This document shows positions 42,344 to 50,748 of a DNA stretch of 64,000 nucleotides, in pieces; positions within the stretch are counted from its first letter, which is position 1; the number at the start of each line of letters is the position of its first letter. The DNA comes from an uncultured Eubacterium sp. GTDB taxonomy: Bacteria; Bacillota; Clostridia; Lachnospirales; Lachnospiraceae. The DNA lies in the NCBI GenBank assembly GCA_934316845.1, contig CAKRDZ010000016.1:1-64000 (forward strand), written 5' to 3'. The notes beneath the pieces were generated by a model, which saw only the letters and a list, made by a program, of their open reading frames with translations, did no database searches and had not been told where the DNA came from. The position numbers were made by a program, and so were the translations under genes.

Positions 42344-45085
42344 ATGAAGGAAAGAAAACAAATAACATATTTACAGCGATTTGCATGGCTGGGAAGCTTG
42401 TGCCTGCTGGCAGTTCTTTTTATGCTGGGATCCTGTGTGGAGGTCAAAGCAGGAAAAAAGAATGAAACATGCAAACTTCAGTCAGTAACATTGGAAATTA
42501 ATGGAGAGCAGCAGACGTATAGTGGAGAAGTAAGTGTGGTTGCCGTAGATGCCGAAGCGGATTGGGAAGAGTTTTTCCGGTCGGTAAAGATTGTAGATTA
42601 TCAAGTAGTAGAAAACGATCTGTGTAACCATGAAGACGGACATGATTCGATCACGGCATACGCGCCGCTTTTTGATGAAGATGAAAAAATAGAGGGCTGG
42701 CAGCTGGTTTCCAAATATCGAAATGATCTAAATGAGTATTTTCAGTTAGAGGATGACTTCGAAGACGAATCTTATTGTGCATTGTATTTTTGTCTGGATG
42801 GAAATAAGGATAACTGCATCAAAGTATATTTTGCAAAGAAGTATAAGATTACATACGATACCCAAGGTGGTACATTTATGGATGGCCAAGAGGGACCGGA
42901 TTCTTATTTGTGTGTAGATGATGATTCGCTTCCACCGGTAGAAAAAGACGGATATATATTTAAAGGCTGGTATCTGGAAGGGGAATCCGAAGATACCGCA
43001 GAAATTTGTTTTTATGTAGATGAACTTGAAGAACCGGGAGATATTAAGGTTATTGCAAGTTTTGAAGAGGGAGAGCGTCAGGATATCAGTAATTTTACTT
43101 TTACAGGAGAATTGGCTGATGAGACATCGGAGTTTACTTATAGAGGCTTTGAGGTGACACCGGATTTTTATGTATATTCACCGGAGCAGGACGAACTGTA
43201 TCGAGGCTGGGATTACATTTGTGAATTTGAAAATAATATTGAACCGGCTTCAGCAGACGACACCAATCCACCGACCGTTATTGTTCGAGGGATTGGAGAA
43301 TATACAGGGACGCTGAAAAAGACATTTACAATCCAAAAAGCAACGCCAGCAATTCTAAGACGTTATGCGGATATTTTAGAAGGCGAGCCATTGTCATCAA
43401 TAGATTCAACCCTGCTGGCAAGGATATATGGGACAGGTAATAAAAATATATCCGGAACCATTGAATGGGAAAAAGGAAATGATTATGTTCTGACTGGAGA
43501 AGCAGGAGTTTCGGAGAACTGCAGCATGTCGTTTATACCGGAGGATCCGGTTCATTATGAGACAGTTACAGGTATACCTGTTTCTATATCTGTCAAAAAA
43601 GATATACAGTCGTGGAACGTTGAACTGGAACAACAAAATTATCCGTATACCGGAGTACCAATCGAACCAAAAGTGACGGTGAAAGATGGAGATACGGAGC
43701 TGCGATATAATTACGATTATTATGTTGGGTACTCCAACAATGTGAATTGTAATGGAGAAACAACATCACCAACGGTTACAATTGTGGCCTCAGGAACTAA
43801 TAATTATACCGGAACCAGGGAAGTGACATTTACGATTGAGAAAGCTACTCCACAGTGTGAAACGATGCCGGTCTGTACGGCAATTACAGAGGGGCAGACA
43901 TTGGCTGATTCCACATTCAGCGGAGGCGGTGTCACCGGTGTGATTAAAGGCAAAGAAGTGGCAGGAAATTTTGTCTGGAAAGATCCGGAGATCACGCCTT
44001 CTCTAAGTGACAGCGATAAGACAAAATACACAGCGGTATTTAAACCAATAAGTGCGAATTATAACGAGATTGAAATCGAGCTTTCGGTTTCGGTAAAAGC
44101 CAAACCGGCTGTGCCAACGACACCACCGACGGTGCCACCAACACCAATGGCAACCCAAACGGTAACACCAACGGTGCCACCGACGACACCCCCAACACCG
44201 GCGGTAACCCCAACAGCAACACCAACCGTGGCGCCAACGGCAACCCCAACGGCAACCCCAACGGAGACACCGGCCGTGCCAACAGCAACCCCAACGGTAA
44301 TCCCAACAGCAATACCGACTGTGGCACCGACCGCAGTTCCAACGGTAATACCAACGGTGGTTCCGACGACAATGCCGACTGTGGCACCGACCGCTGTCCC
44401 AACCGTAAGTCCGACAGCGGTTCCGACTGTAATACCGACGACAGTTCCTACTCCGCCGTCGACAACCGCGCCATCAACGGCTGTACCAACGGTGGTGCCG
44501 ACAGATGTTCCGAACGTGATGCCAACAACGGAACCAACCTTAAATCCGACAGCAGTGCCGACGGATGTTCCAACGACACCTCAGGTGACCGTGAAACCTT
44601 CTGCAAATCCATCAGAAGACGACGAAGATGACTTGCAGGTGGGAGACAAAGTACAAGATGCCAAGAAGAAAGCCTATTATATCGTTAAAACGATGGATGG
44701 CGATGACATTGAAGTATTCTATGCGGCACCAGCTTCTAAAACGAAGGCTGTGTCGATAACGATAAGTAACACGGTTGTTTTGGAAAATGGTCAGAAGGCG
44801 AAAGTAACCGGTATTGAAAAAAATGCTTTTTCAGGATGTAAAAAATTGAAAAAAGTTGTGATTGGAAAAAATGTCACGACGATCCGGGCAAATGCATTTA
44901 AAAAATGTAAAAAGCTTAAGACAATTATTGTAAAATCCAAAAAATTACAAAAATTGGATAAAGCAGCATTCAAGGGCGTTTTTTCAAAGACGGTGATCAA
45001 GGTTCCGGCGGATCAATATAAAAAATATAAAAAATTGTTCCGAAAGAGCGGTTTGAAAAAATCAGTCAAAATAAAGAAACAGTAA
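42344..45085 (+). CDS. Large secreted surface protein: Listeria-Bacteroides repeat, Ig-like repeats, Pro/Thr stalk, BspA-type LRR
   Basis: 913 residues. Signal peptide with a possible lipobox-like LGSC, a unique N-terminal domain, an InlB B-repeat (ITYDTQGGTFMDGQ...GYIFKGWYLEGE, about residues 168-215), several Ig-like/MBG-like repeats containing YTGT, a Pro/Thr-rich stalk (about 587-755), and a C-terminal BspA-type leucine-rich segment (EKNAFSGCKKLKKVVIGKN, IRANAFKKCKKLKTIIV). No LPxTG or other sorting signal is seen, so attachment may be via the basic C-terminus. A role in adhesion or wall function is inferred. It follows the amidase fusion by 19 bases. Confidence 0.75.
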   Translation: MKERKQITYLQRFAWLGSLCLLAVLFMLGSCVEVKAGKKNETCKLQSVTLEINGEQQTYSGEVSVVAVDAEADWEEFFRSVKIVDYQVVENDLCNHEDGHDSITAYAPLFDEDEKIEGWQLVSKYRNDLNEYFQLEDDFEDESYCALYFCLDGNKDNCIKVYFAKKYKITYDTQGGTFMDGQEGPDSYLCVDDDSLPPVEKDGYIFKGWYLEGESEDTAEICFYVDELEEPGDIKVIASFEEGERQDISNFTFTGELADETSEFTYRGFEVTPDFYVYSPEQDELYRGWDYICEFENNIEPASADDTNPPTVIVRGIGEYTGTLKKTFTIQKATPAILRRYADILEGEPLSSIDSTLLARIYGTGNKNISGTIEWEKGNDYVLTGEAGVSENCSMSFIPEDPVHYETVTGIPVSISVKKDIQSWNVELEQQNYPYTGVPIEPKVTVKDGDTELRYNYDYYVGYSNNVNCNGETTSPTVTIVASGTNNYTGTREVTFTIEKATPQCETMPVCTAITEGQTLADSTFSGGGVTGVIKGKEVAGNFVWKDPEITPSLSDSDKTKYTAVFKPISANYNEIEIELSVSVKAKPAVPTTPPTVPPTPMATQTVTPTVPPTTPPTPAVTPTATPTVAPTATPTATPTETPAVPTATPTVIPTAIPTVAPTAVPTVIPTVVPTTMPTVAPTAVPTVSPTAVPTVIPTTVPTPPSTTAPSTAVPTVVPTDVPNVMPTTEPTLNPTAVPTDVPTTPQVTVKPSANPSEDDEDDLQVGDKVQDAKKKAYYIVKTMDGDDIEVFYAAPASKTKAVSITISNTVVLENGQKAKVTGIEKNAFSGCKKLKKVVIGKNVTTIRANAFKKCKKLKTIIVKSKKLQKLDKAAFKGVFSKTVIKVPADQYKKYKKLFRKSGLKKSVKIKKQ
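44102..44610 (+). repeat. Coding tandem repeat for Pro/Thr-rich stalk
   Basis: Degenerate repeats of about 12-24 bases (CCAACGGTAA-like units) encode TPTxxPT and VPTxxPT runs. Such DNA expands and contracts by slippage, so stalk length may vary between strains. Confidence 0.85.
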
Positions 45086-45105
45086 CAGAAGTAAGGTATG
45101 TAAGA

Positions 45106-45155
45106 CACCCGGTATTCATATATTGTAAAGAATATATGAGTACCGGGTGCTTTTT
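45106..45155 (+). terminator. Strong terminator abutting the tspO start codon
   Basis: A nearly perfect 19-bp stem pairs 45106-45124 (CACCCGGTA then TTCATATATT) with 45131-45149 (AATATATGAG then TACCGGGTG), loop of six, then TTTTT to 45155. The next base starts ATG of tspO, so the only ribosome-site-like bases (GGGTG) are inside the stem. Confidence 0.9.
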
Positions 45156-45620
45156 ATGAAATGGAAATATTATATCGGTTCAATTTTGCTTGTGTTAGCG
45201 GTGGGGACAGTGGCAGGTCTATTGACAAGGGCGGGGACGATGCAGTATGCCGAACTGGCGAAACCGGCTTTTTCTCCGCCGGCAGCCGTGTTCCCGATTG
45301 TCTGGACGATTTTGTACACACTTATGGGAATTGGTCTGGCAAGGATTTTTCTAAGCGAGGCAGCACAAGTAAGAAACCAGGGACTGAATCTCTTTTGGCT
45401 CCAGCTCTTTTTCAACTTTATGTGGAGCATTTTGTTTTTCAATTATAAAGCGTATGGTATTGCTTTTTTCTGGCTTCTCGTCATGCTGGCGCTCATTCTT
45501 GCGATGATCAAAAAATGGTACAAAACGGATCCACTTGCGGCAAAATTACAGATCCCTTATGCTTTGTGGGTGGCTTTTGCCGGGATTTTGAATTTTGCGG
45601 TCTGGCAGTTAAATAAGTGA
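45156..45620 (+). CDS. tspO: TspO/MBR family membrane protein
   Basis: 154 residues, five membrane helices. Family motifs: LAKPAFSPPAAVFPIVWTILYTLMGIGL near residues 33-60, QLFFNFMWSILFFNYK and the final WVAFAGILNFAVWQLN. TspO binds tetrapyrroles and is linked to stress responses. ATG 45156 is the likely start, but no free ribosome site exists because a terminator hairpin ends one base before it. Expression may therefore need an unusual mechanism. Confidence 0.9.
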   Translation: MKWKYYIGSILLVLAVGTVAGLLTRAGTMQYAELAKPAFSPPAAVFPIVWTILYTLMGIGLARIFLSEAAQVRNQGLNLFWLQLFFNFMWSILFFNYKAYGIAFFWLLVMLALILAMIKKWYKTDPLAAKLQIPYALWVAFAGILNFAVWQLNK

Positions 45621-45630
45621 AATGCCCGTG

Positions 45631-46062
45631 TCAAAGAAATCTCTGCAATGCCGTGAGAAGTTTTTCTTCTGTGCTGATGATCCGTTTTGTCAGATGTTTG
45701 ACCCCTTTGTCGGCAGCAGGATATTGGTTCAGGTAGCGGTGCAGGGATTTGATGCCCATATTGCAGCCATCGGTGATTAGGCTTGCGATGGCACAGTCCG
45801 GATTGTCACTCATGGTTTTAAAATTGCTTTTCATCTTTGCCATGGCTTTCGCAAATGGTGCCGGTTCTTTCCCTTCATCATGATAGCGTTCGAGATATCT
45901 ATCGGTCTCAGCATCCAGACGGCAGTGGATGTCACGGCTGTCTTTTAAGATGCCTTTCAAACTGCCGTTTTCCACATTATCCAGAACGTCGTCAATGGAA
46001 GAAATTCCCATTTTAAGACCGGCACTGCACTCGCATAGAAGTTTGATCGTATCGTCTTCCAT
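45631..46062 (-). CDS. Small helical protein of unknown function
   Basis: 143 residues, no signal or membrane segment, predicted all-helical from its pattern (KLLCECSAGLKMGISSIDDVLDNV, SLKGILKDSRDIHCRLDAETDRYL, KAMAKMKSNFKTM, CAIASLITDGCNMGIKSLHRYL). It resembles ferritin-like or DUF2383-like four-helix bundles, but I cannot name the family with confidence. It lies 59 bases downstream of feoB on the same strand, and its ribosome site (AAAGGAGG) is in the 3' arm of a terminator hairpin. Confidence 0.65.
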   Translation of the reverse strand: MEDDTIKLLCECSAGLKMGISSIDDVLDNVENGSLKGILKDSRDIHCRLDAETDRYLERYHDEGKEPAPFAKAMAKMKSNFKTMSDNPDCAIASLITDGCNMGIKSLHRYLNQYPAADKGVKHLTKRIISTEEKLLTALQRFL

Positions 46063-46065
46063 AGT

Positions 46066-46103
46066 AAAAACCTCCTTTTGAAATTAGAGTGTCCAAAAGG
46101 AGG
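46066..46103 (-). terminator. feoB terminator whose 3' arm is the next gene's ribosome site
   Basis: On the minus strand CCTCCTTTTG (46103-46094) pairs perfectly with CAAAAGGAGG (46080-46071), followed by TTTTT (46070-46066). The AAAGGAGG in the second arm is spaced eight bases from the ATG at 46062. Termination and sequestration would both limit that gene. Confidence 0.8.
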
Positions 46104-46121
46104 CAGATCATACATTTTATT

Positions 46122-47963
46122 TTAGAAAAAAAGCAGGCTGACATGATAGACAATGCAGGAGACAAGCAGTGCGGATAAGGTGTAAAATACGCCAATCTTA
46201 GCGGTCCATTTTACAGAATGCGTCTCTCTGGCAGTGGCGGCGAGAGTACTGACACAAGGCATATTAAAACTGATCGCAAAGATAAAAGCAAGTCCTTCTG
46301 CTTTGGTAAAATTCGCGGATAAGATCTGTGAAATATCCGTAGCACTTCCGGCAGCTTTTGCTCCAAAGGTGGAGTGGATAAGATTTCCACCCGCACCGTA
46401 TAAGGTGTTCAGTACGCCGAGCAGGGATTCTTTTGAGATGGCGGACGCACAGAACGCCAAAAATGCCTGCCATTTTAAGCCTAAAAACATGGTTACCGGT
46501 TCGATGAAAACACCGATACGGTATAAAATACTGCTTTGCGGATCTCCTCCAAATCCATAGGTCAAAACGAAAAAGACAATGGATACGAGTGAAATTACCC
46601 GCAGCGCACGAAAGAGGATATCCAGAGTCCGTTGAAAAGTTACGAACATAATATTTCTAAAATTTGGTTTATGGTACGGCGGCAGTTCCATGATCAATCC
46701 CACGCGATCCTCCTCTGGAGAGAGGGAGCTGCCAAAAATTTTATAAACTGCCCACATCATCAAAAACATGAAAAGAAAGATGGACAGGATGACGAAAAAG
46801 CCGCCATTGCTGCCAAATAAGGCGATGGCAATCGTAGGAACTACGGACAATGTAGCCGCACACGGAACAGCCCATGACATTGCGATCGCGAGGACACGCT
46901 GTCCCCAGTTGTCGACGACACGGGTTCCGGTCGTTCCGGCAATCGTACAGCCAAGTCCCATAAAAAACGGCATAATCGTTTTTCCCTGCAATCCAACCTT
47001 AGACATCGTATGGTCAAAGAGGAAGGAAATGCGGGCGAGATAGCCGGTTTCTTCCATAAGATTGAATCCCAGCGTGATACCAAGGACAAAGGAAGCCATC
47101 ATAAGGGCAAAATACAGTACATTGACAAGCACGTCACAGATCAATGACACAAATAGCGGATGAACCCGGATATGTTCCATCAGTGTACGCAGTCCGGCAG
47201 AAGCAGGAGTAAGAATGGCAGAGGCGGTTCCTGAGATCACTCCGGCAAAGAGCATCGCTAAAAGGAAGATGCTAAGAATTATACCAAATGCCATCAATTT
47301 TCCTTTTACCGGAGAGAGTGCAACTTTGTCAAAATTTGTAAATGCCCGTTGTGCGGTTTTTGACGTGGTCAGAACATCTGTCAGCAGCAGATCAATATAA
47401 TTCATCTTTTCTTCGGCAGAAGTGAGAGCATTTTCTTTTATGATATTTTGGGAAACCAAACTACGTTCTATCGTTTCGTAAAGCAGTGAATAGTCCTTTT
47501 TCTGAATGGCAGACATCGGAACAACGGGGATTCCGAGCTTTTCCGAAAGAAGTTTCGTATTGATGGAGATGCCCTGATCTTTGGCTACGTCCATCATGTT
47601 TAAAATTAAGATGGCAGGAACCGGTGTCCCGACAAAATCTGCGAGCATATACAAACTTCGTTTTAACTGCGAAGCATCTGCCATAACAAGTACGAGATCG
47701 GCATTTCCGGTAGAGATATAATCTTTTGTGATAATTTCTTCATCCGATCCGGCAGAGAGGGAGTAACTTCCCGGAAGATCGGCTAAAACCATTTGCTGTC
47801 CGTTCCATTTGAATCCGCCTTCTTTTTGCTCTACGGTTTTTCCCGGCCAGTTTCCTACATGCTGATGCGATCCGGTAATCATATTAAAAATGGTTGATTT
47901 CCCGGAATTTGGCTGTCCGAGCAAGGCGATAACGGGAGTTTTATTTTCTTTTTTATCATTCAT
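46122..47963 (-). CDS. feoB: Ferrous iron transporter FeoB
   Basis: 613 residues. N-terminal G domain: P-loop GQPNSGKST (residues about 16-24), G3 LADLPGSYSLS, G4 LNMMD; then the GDI region and a membrane domain with two Gate-like motifs (LGCTIAGTTGTRVV, FNMPCVSTLAATARETHS). It imports Fe2+ under anaerobic conditions. The start overlaps feoA by eight bases. At 613 residues it is somewhat shorter than classic FeoB (about 770) but within the Firmicute range. Confidence 0.96.
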   Translation of the reverse strand: MNDKKENKTPVIALLGQPNSGKSTIFNMITGSHQHVGNWPGKTVEQKEGGFKWNGQQMVLADLPGSYSLSAGSDEEIITKDYISTGNADLVLVMADASQLKRSLYMLADFVGTPVPAILILNMMDVAKDQGISINTKLLSEKLGIPVVPMSAIQKKDYSLLYETIERSLVSQNIIKENALTSAEEKMNYIDLLLTDVLTTSKTAQRAFTNFDKVALSPVKGKLMAFGIILSIFLLAMLFAGVISGTASAILTPASAGLRTLMEHIRVHPLFVSLICDVLVNVLYFALMMASFVLGITLGFNLMEETGYLARISFLFDHTMSKVGLQGKTIMPFFMGLGCTIAGTTGTRVVDNWGQRVLAIAMSWAVPCAATLSVVPTIAIALFGSNGGFFVILSIFLFMFLMMWAVYKIFGSSLSPEEDRVGLIMELPPYHKPNFRNIMFVTFQRTLDILFRALRVISLVSIVFFVLTYGFGGDPQSSILYRIGVFIEPVTMFLGLKWQAFLAFCASAISKESLLGVLNTLYGAGGNLIHSTFGAKAAGSATDISQILSANFTKAEGLAFIFAISFNMPCVSTLAATARETHSVKWTAKIGVFYTLSALLVSCIVYHVSLLFF

Positions 47964-48195
47964 TTCCGAAACCTCCTACCATGATTTTTTTGCTTTCTTC
48001 CCGCCCAATGGCAACCAGGGTATCCCGTGTGAAAATAAGCACCGGCTGTTTGCGGTTGTTTTGACAGACATCAATGGTACTTCCGCACAGTAATCCCATG
48101 GATGAAAGGCGGTTTACCAGACGGGCTTCGTCTTTGATCTCCTTGACAATATACCGTTGTCCCAGTTTTGTCTCGGAAAGTGTATAATTTTCCAT
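47956..48195 (-). CDS. feoA: Ferrous iron transport protein FeoA
   Basis: 79-residue SH3-like protein: LSETKLGQRYIVKEI, RLSSMGLLCGSTIDV and LIFTRDTLVAIGREESKKIMV. It is needed for FeoB activity. The start is ATG at 48195, preceded on the minus strand by GGAGGAAG; an upstream ATG at 48234 would overlap the operator-like dyad. Confidence 0.93.
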   Translation of the reverse strand: MENYTLSETKLGQRYIVKEIKDEARLVNRLSSMGLLCGSTIDVCQNNRKQPVLIFTRDTLVAIGREESKKIMVGGFGNE

Positions 48196-48225
48196 TTTTT
48201 CTTCCTCCAATCCAAATAGTAATCG

Positions 48226-48279
48226 AGTTAGCAATATCTAACTTTAATGAATAGTAACAGAATATAAGATATGTGTAAA
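48226..48279 (-). promoter_or_regulatory. feoAB promoter with DtxR-like dyad at the start site
   Basis: On the minus strand TTTACA (48279-48274), 17-base spacer, TACTAT (48256-48251). AGTTAG-n6-CTAACT (48226-48243) covers about +1 to +18. TTAG/CTAA half-sites are typical of DtxR/IdeR-family metalloregulators; Fur is less like it. Iron-dependent repression is inferred. Confidence 0.65.
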
Positions 48280-48363
48280 ATCCATTTAGTCATTTTGAAT
48301 CCATTTAGCAATAAATTGTGTCGGCTGATTGTTATTTGAAGGAGGCTGTGATAAAATGACAAT

Positions 48364-49281
48364 ATGAAAAGGACAGAAGAAACTTATTTTATCTATGAAA
48401 AAGAAAATGAGGGGCGCGTGGAGTGCTATGTGCTTGCACCGGGAATCTTTCTTATGTTTGATCAGATATTTACAAGCAGCTGGACGAAGGGAGACAGCTC
48501 AATATTTTCTGATGAAATGCTGATTCTGAATTTCTGCCGGAATGGACGGTGCGATGTTTCGCTTACCGGCAGCCGTTATGCGATCGTGAAAGAAAAACAG
48601 GTGTGTGCCAGCACAATACTGCCTACGAAAGATTTTTATTATCCCGGAAGATACTATGAAGGGGTACAGATTTATATTGACCGCAGCTGCCTGCGAAGGG
48701 CAGAAGGAAATGATCTCCTCTCACAGATGGGGCTTGATATCGAGCAGCTGATTCACGTATTTTGTACCAATAACGGACTTTATCTGCACCGCATGAATGA
48801 CGGGATGGAAAAAATTGTGGAAAACGTATGGGAGATGAAAGCGGATCCGGAGTTGGGGATGTTACGGTACGCTGCAATACGGCTGCTGCATGAATGGATG
48901 CAGTTGCCGTATAAAAGTGAAACTGCTGCGTGCTTTACCAGGTCGCAGATTGCCATCGTCAAAGAAGCAGAAAACATGATTTTGCAAGATCTATCCAAAC
49001 GGATTACAGCAAAGGAAATGGCAGATCATTTTGGCATCAGTGAAAGCAGTTTTAAATTGTATGTGAAAGGAATTTTAGGAGAAAGTTATCTTGTTTATTT
49101 CCGCAAGAAACGGATGGAAAGAGCAGCAGAACTTCTCTCGTCAACAACTCTGAAAGTAATTGAGATTGCAGATGCAGTCGGATATGAAAACCAGGGCAAG
49201 TTCGCAAAGGTGTTCTCGGAAGTGTATGGAATGACGCCGCTGGAGTATCGGAGATGGGTGAGGCAGGGGGGAGGGTGTTGA
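48364..49281 (+). CDS. AraC-family transcriptional regulator
   Basis: 305 residues with an N-terminal variable domain (about 1-190) and a C-terminal double helix-turn-helix: ITAKEMADHFGISESSFKLYVKGILGES and IEIADAVGYENQGKFAKVFSEVYGMTPLEYRR. It resembles regulators found near feoAB or siderophore genes, from which it is divergent here, so iron control is possible. The AAGGAGG at 48340-48346 fits a three-codon frame (ATG 48357) whose TGA overlaps ATG 48364, suggesting coupled initiation. Confidence 0.88.
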   Translation: MKRTEETYFIYEKENEGRVECYVLAPGIFLMFDQIFTSSWTKGDSSIFSDEMLILNFCRNGRCDVSLTGSRYAIVKEKQVCASTILPTKDFYYPGRYYEGVQIYIDRSCLRRAEGNDLLSQMGLDIEQLIHVFCTNNGLYLHRMNDGMEKIVENVWEMKADPELGMLRYAAIRLLHEWMQLPYKSETAACFTRSQIAIVKEAENMILQDLSKRITAKEMADHFGISESSFKLYVKGILGESYLVYFRKKRMERAAELLSSTTLKVIEIADAVGYENQGKFAKVFSEVYGMTPLEYRRWVRQGGGC

Positions 49282-49358
49282 AGAGAGTATTTATAAATAA
49301 AGAGATAGAAAATAAAAAGCGAAACTTCGAGAAAGCAAATCAAAAATGCTGATTTTAA

Positions 49359-49402
49359 TTGATTTGTGCTATGGTTTGAAGTATAATATTTATCATAGCA
49401 CA
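49359..49402 (+). promoter_or_regulatory. Promoter with 9-bp inverted repeat around the -10
   Basis: TTGATT (49359-49364), 17-base spacer, TATAAT (49382-49387). TGTGCTATG (49365-49373) and CATAGCACA (49394-49402) are perfect inverted arms flanking the -10 element, as for a repressor operator. It drives the nuclease island downstream. Confidence 0.75.
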
Positions 49403-49430
49403 ATGGGAGTTATTTGATTTTTAGATTTGG

Positions 49431-49754
49431 GTGTTTTTGATTCAATATTTTTGGAGTGATATTGATAGAGTAATTCAAGAGAATCAGGCAATACGAGACG
49501 AAGTAAATGAAGCAATCGGAAAAGAATGGAAAAAAATGTGTTCGGCGGACCAAAAAGAATATTTAAAAGAACACGTTTTTAAAAATTCGGAACGATGTGG
49601 CAGGATGATTGATAATTATCGTACGCAGACAATAGATCGTTATCAGGTTGACAGTAATATTGAGTATTTGATTGCCAGTACATTTAGAAAAATAGAATTG
49701 TGCAGACGGTCTGCACAATTAGGAAGGAGGTTACATGCTTACTACATCAAATGA
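49431..49754 (+). CDS. Hypothetical protein upstream of the YhcG-family gene
   Basis: Up to 107 residues from GTG 49431 (TTG 49437 is an alternative), with no clear ribosome site. The sequence is charged and helical (RVIQENQAIRDEVNEAIGKEWKKM). Its last 20 codons are formed by the first palindrome and the ribosome site of the next gene, so the original stop may have been lost. No family is recognised. Confidence 0.4.
   Translation: MFLIQYFWSDIDRVIQENQAIRDEVNEAIGKEWKKMCSADQKEYLKEHVFKNSERCGRMIDNYRTQTIDRYQVDSNIEYLIASTFRKIELCRRSAQLGRRLHAYYIK
49696..49720 (+). repeat. 25-bp palindrome, copy 1
   Basis: Perfect palindrome AATTGTGCAGAC-G-GTCTGCACAATT (12-bp arms, central G). It lies 14 bases before the YhcG-family start. 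An identical copy follows that gene at 50748. Confidence 0.92.
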
Positions 49755-50748
49755 GTATTTGCAGGCAGTGCAAGAGATAAATGAGTATGTGAATCAGGCA
49801 AAGCAGAGAGCATCTGTTAGCGTGAACAGTGAAATAATGAAGACAAATATTTTTATAGGAAATGTGATTATTCGCAATTCTGAGTGGGGAAATAGATTTG
49901 TAGATAATCTGTCTAAAGATATGAAGATGGCATTTCCTGGTGCAAAGGGATATTCTGTACGAAATCTAAAGTATATGAAGAAGTTTGCACAGTTATTCAC
50001 AGAAGATGATGTGGACAAATATGGTCTTGGTCGAATTACCTGGAGCCATCATCAGATATTGATGGGGAAAGTAGCAAACCAAGAAGAATATGTATGGTAT
50101 TTGGAAAAGACTCTGGAACATGGCTGGACGGTAGATGATTTGACATCCCAGGTGAAGAGTCAGTTGTATGAGAGGCAGGTTGTTGCAAATAAGATATCGA
50201 ATTTTGAAACAAGGCTGCCTGCGGAACAAAAAGAAGTTGTGCTGAGTACTATGAAAGATCCATATATGTTTGACTTTATTAACTATACAGAAGATATGTT
50301 GGAAACAGATATAGAAAACGAACTGGTAAAAAAAGTTACATCCTTGTTGATGGAGTTAGGAACAGGATTTGCATTTATGGGACAGCAGTATCATCTTGAG
50401 GTTGGAGGAAGGGATTTTTATATTGACCTCCTATTTTATAATACCAAACTTAGATGTTATGTAGCGATTGATTTAAAGACTGGTGAGTTTAAGCCGGAGC
50501 AGGCGGGAAAGATGAATTTCTATTTGTCTGCATTGGACGATTTGGTTAAAGCACCAGATGATAATCCATCAGTCGGACTTATCCTATGTAGGGATGAGAA
50601 TCGAACAATTGCGGAATATTCATTAAGAGATATGTCCAAGCCTATTGGTGTAAGTGAATATCATTTATGTACAGATCTTCCGGTGGATTTGAAGCATGCA
50701 TTGCCGGATCCGGAAGAGATTAGATGTAGAATTGATATGAAAAAGTAA
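49735..50748 (+). CDS. YhcG-family (DUF1016) PDDEXK nuclease
   Basis: 337 residues. N-terminal DUF1016-N helical domain (about 20-170; GAKGYSVRNLKYMKKFAQLF, ITWSHHQILMGKV) and C-terminal PDDEXK-type nuclease domain with GRDFYIDLLFYNTKLRCYVAIDLKTGEFKPEQAGKMNFYL split across the active site (Asp, then D-x-K in IDLKTG). YhcG proteins are often found in defence islands and restriction loci. It is flanked by two identical 25-bp palindromes, one 14 bases before its start and one beginning in its stop codon. AAGGAGG serves ATG 49735. Confidence 0.88.
   Translation: MLTTSNEYLQAVQEINEYVNQAKQRASVSVNSEIMKTNIFIGNVIIRNSEWGNRFVDNLSKDMKMAFPGAKGYSVRNLKYMKKFAQLFTEDDVDKYGLGRITWSHHQILMGKVANQEEYVWYLEKTLEHGWTVDDLTSQVKSQLYERQVVANKISNFETRLPAEQKEVVLSTMKDPYMFDFINYTEDMLETDIENELVKKVTSLLMELGTGFAFMGQQYHLEVGGRDFYIDLLFYNTKLRCYVAIDLKTGEFKPEQAGKMNFYLSALDDLVKAPDDNPSVGLILCRDENRTIAEYSLRDMSKPIGVSEYHLCTDLPVDLKHALPDPEEIRCRIDMKK

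Noticed and set aside
44040..44402. Minus-strand Leu-rich frame across the Pro/Thr stalk
   Set aside because: It is the antisense of repetitive TPT codons and has no independent support.
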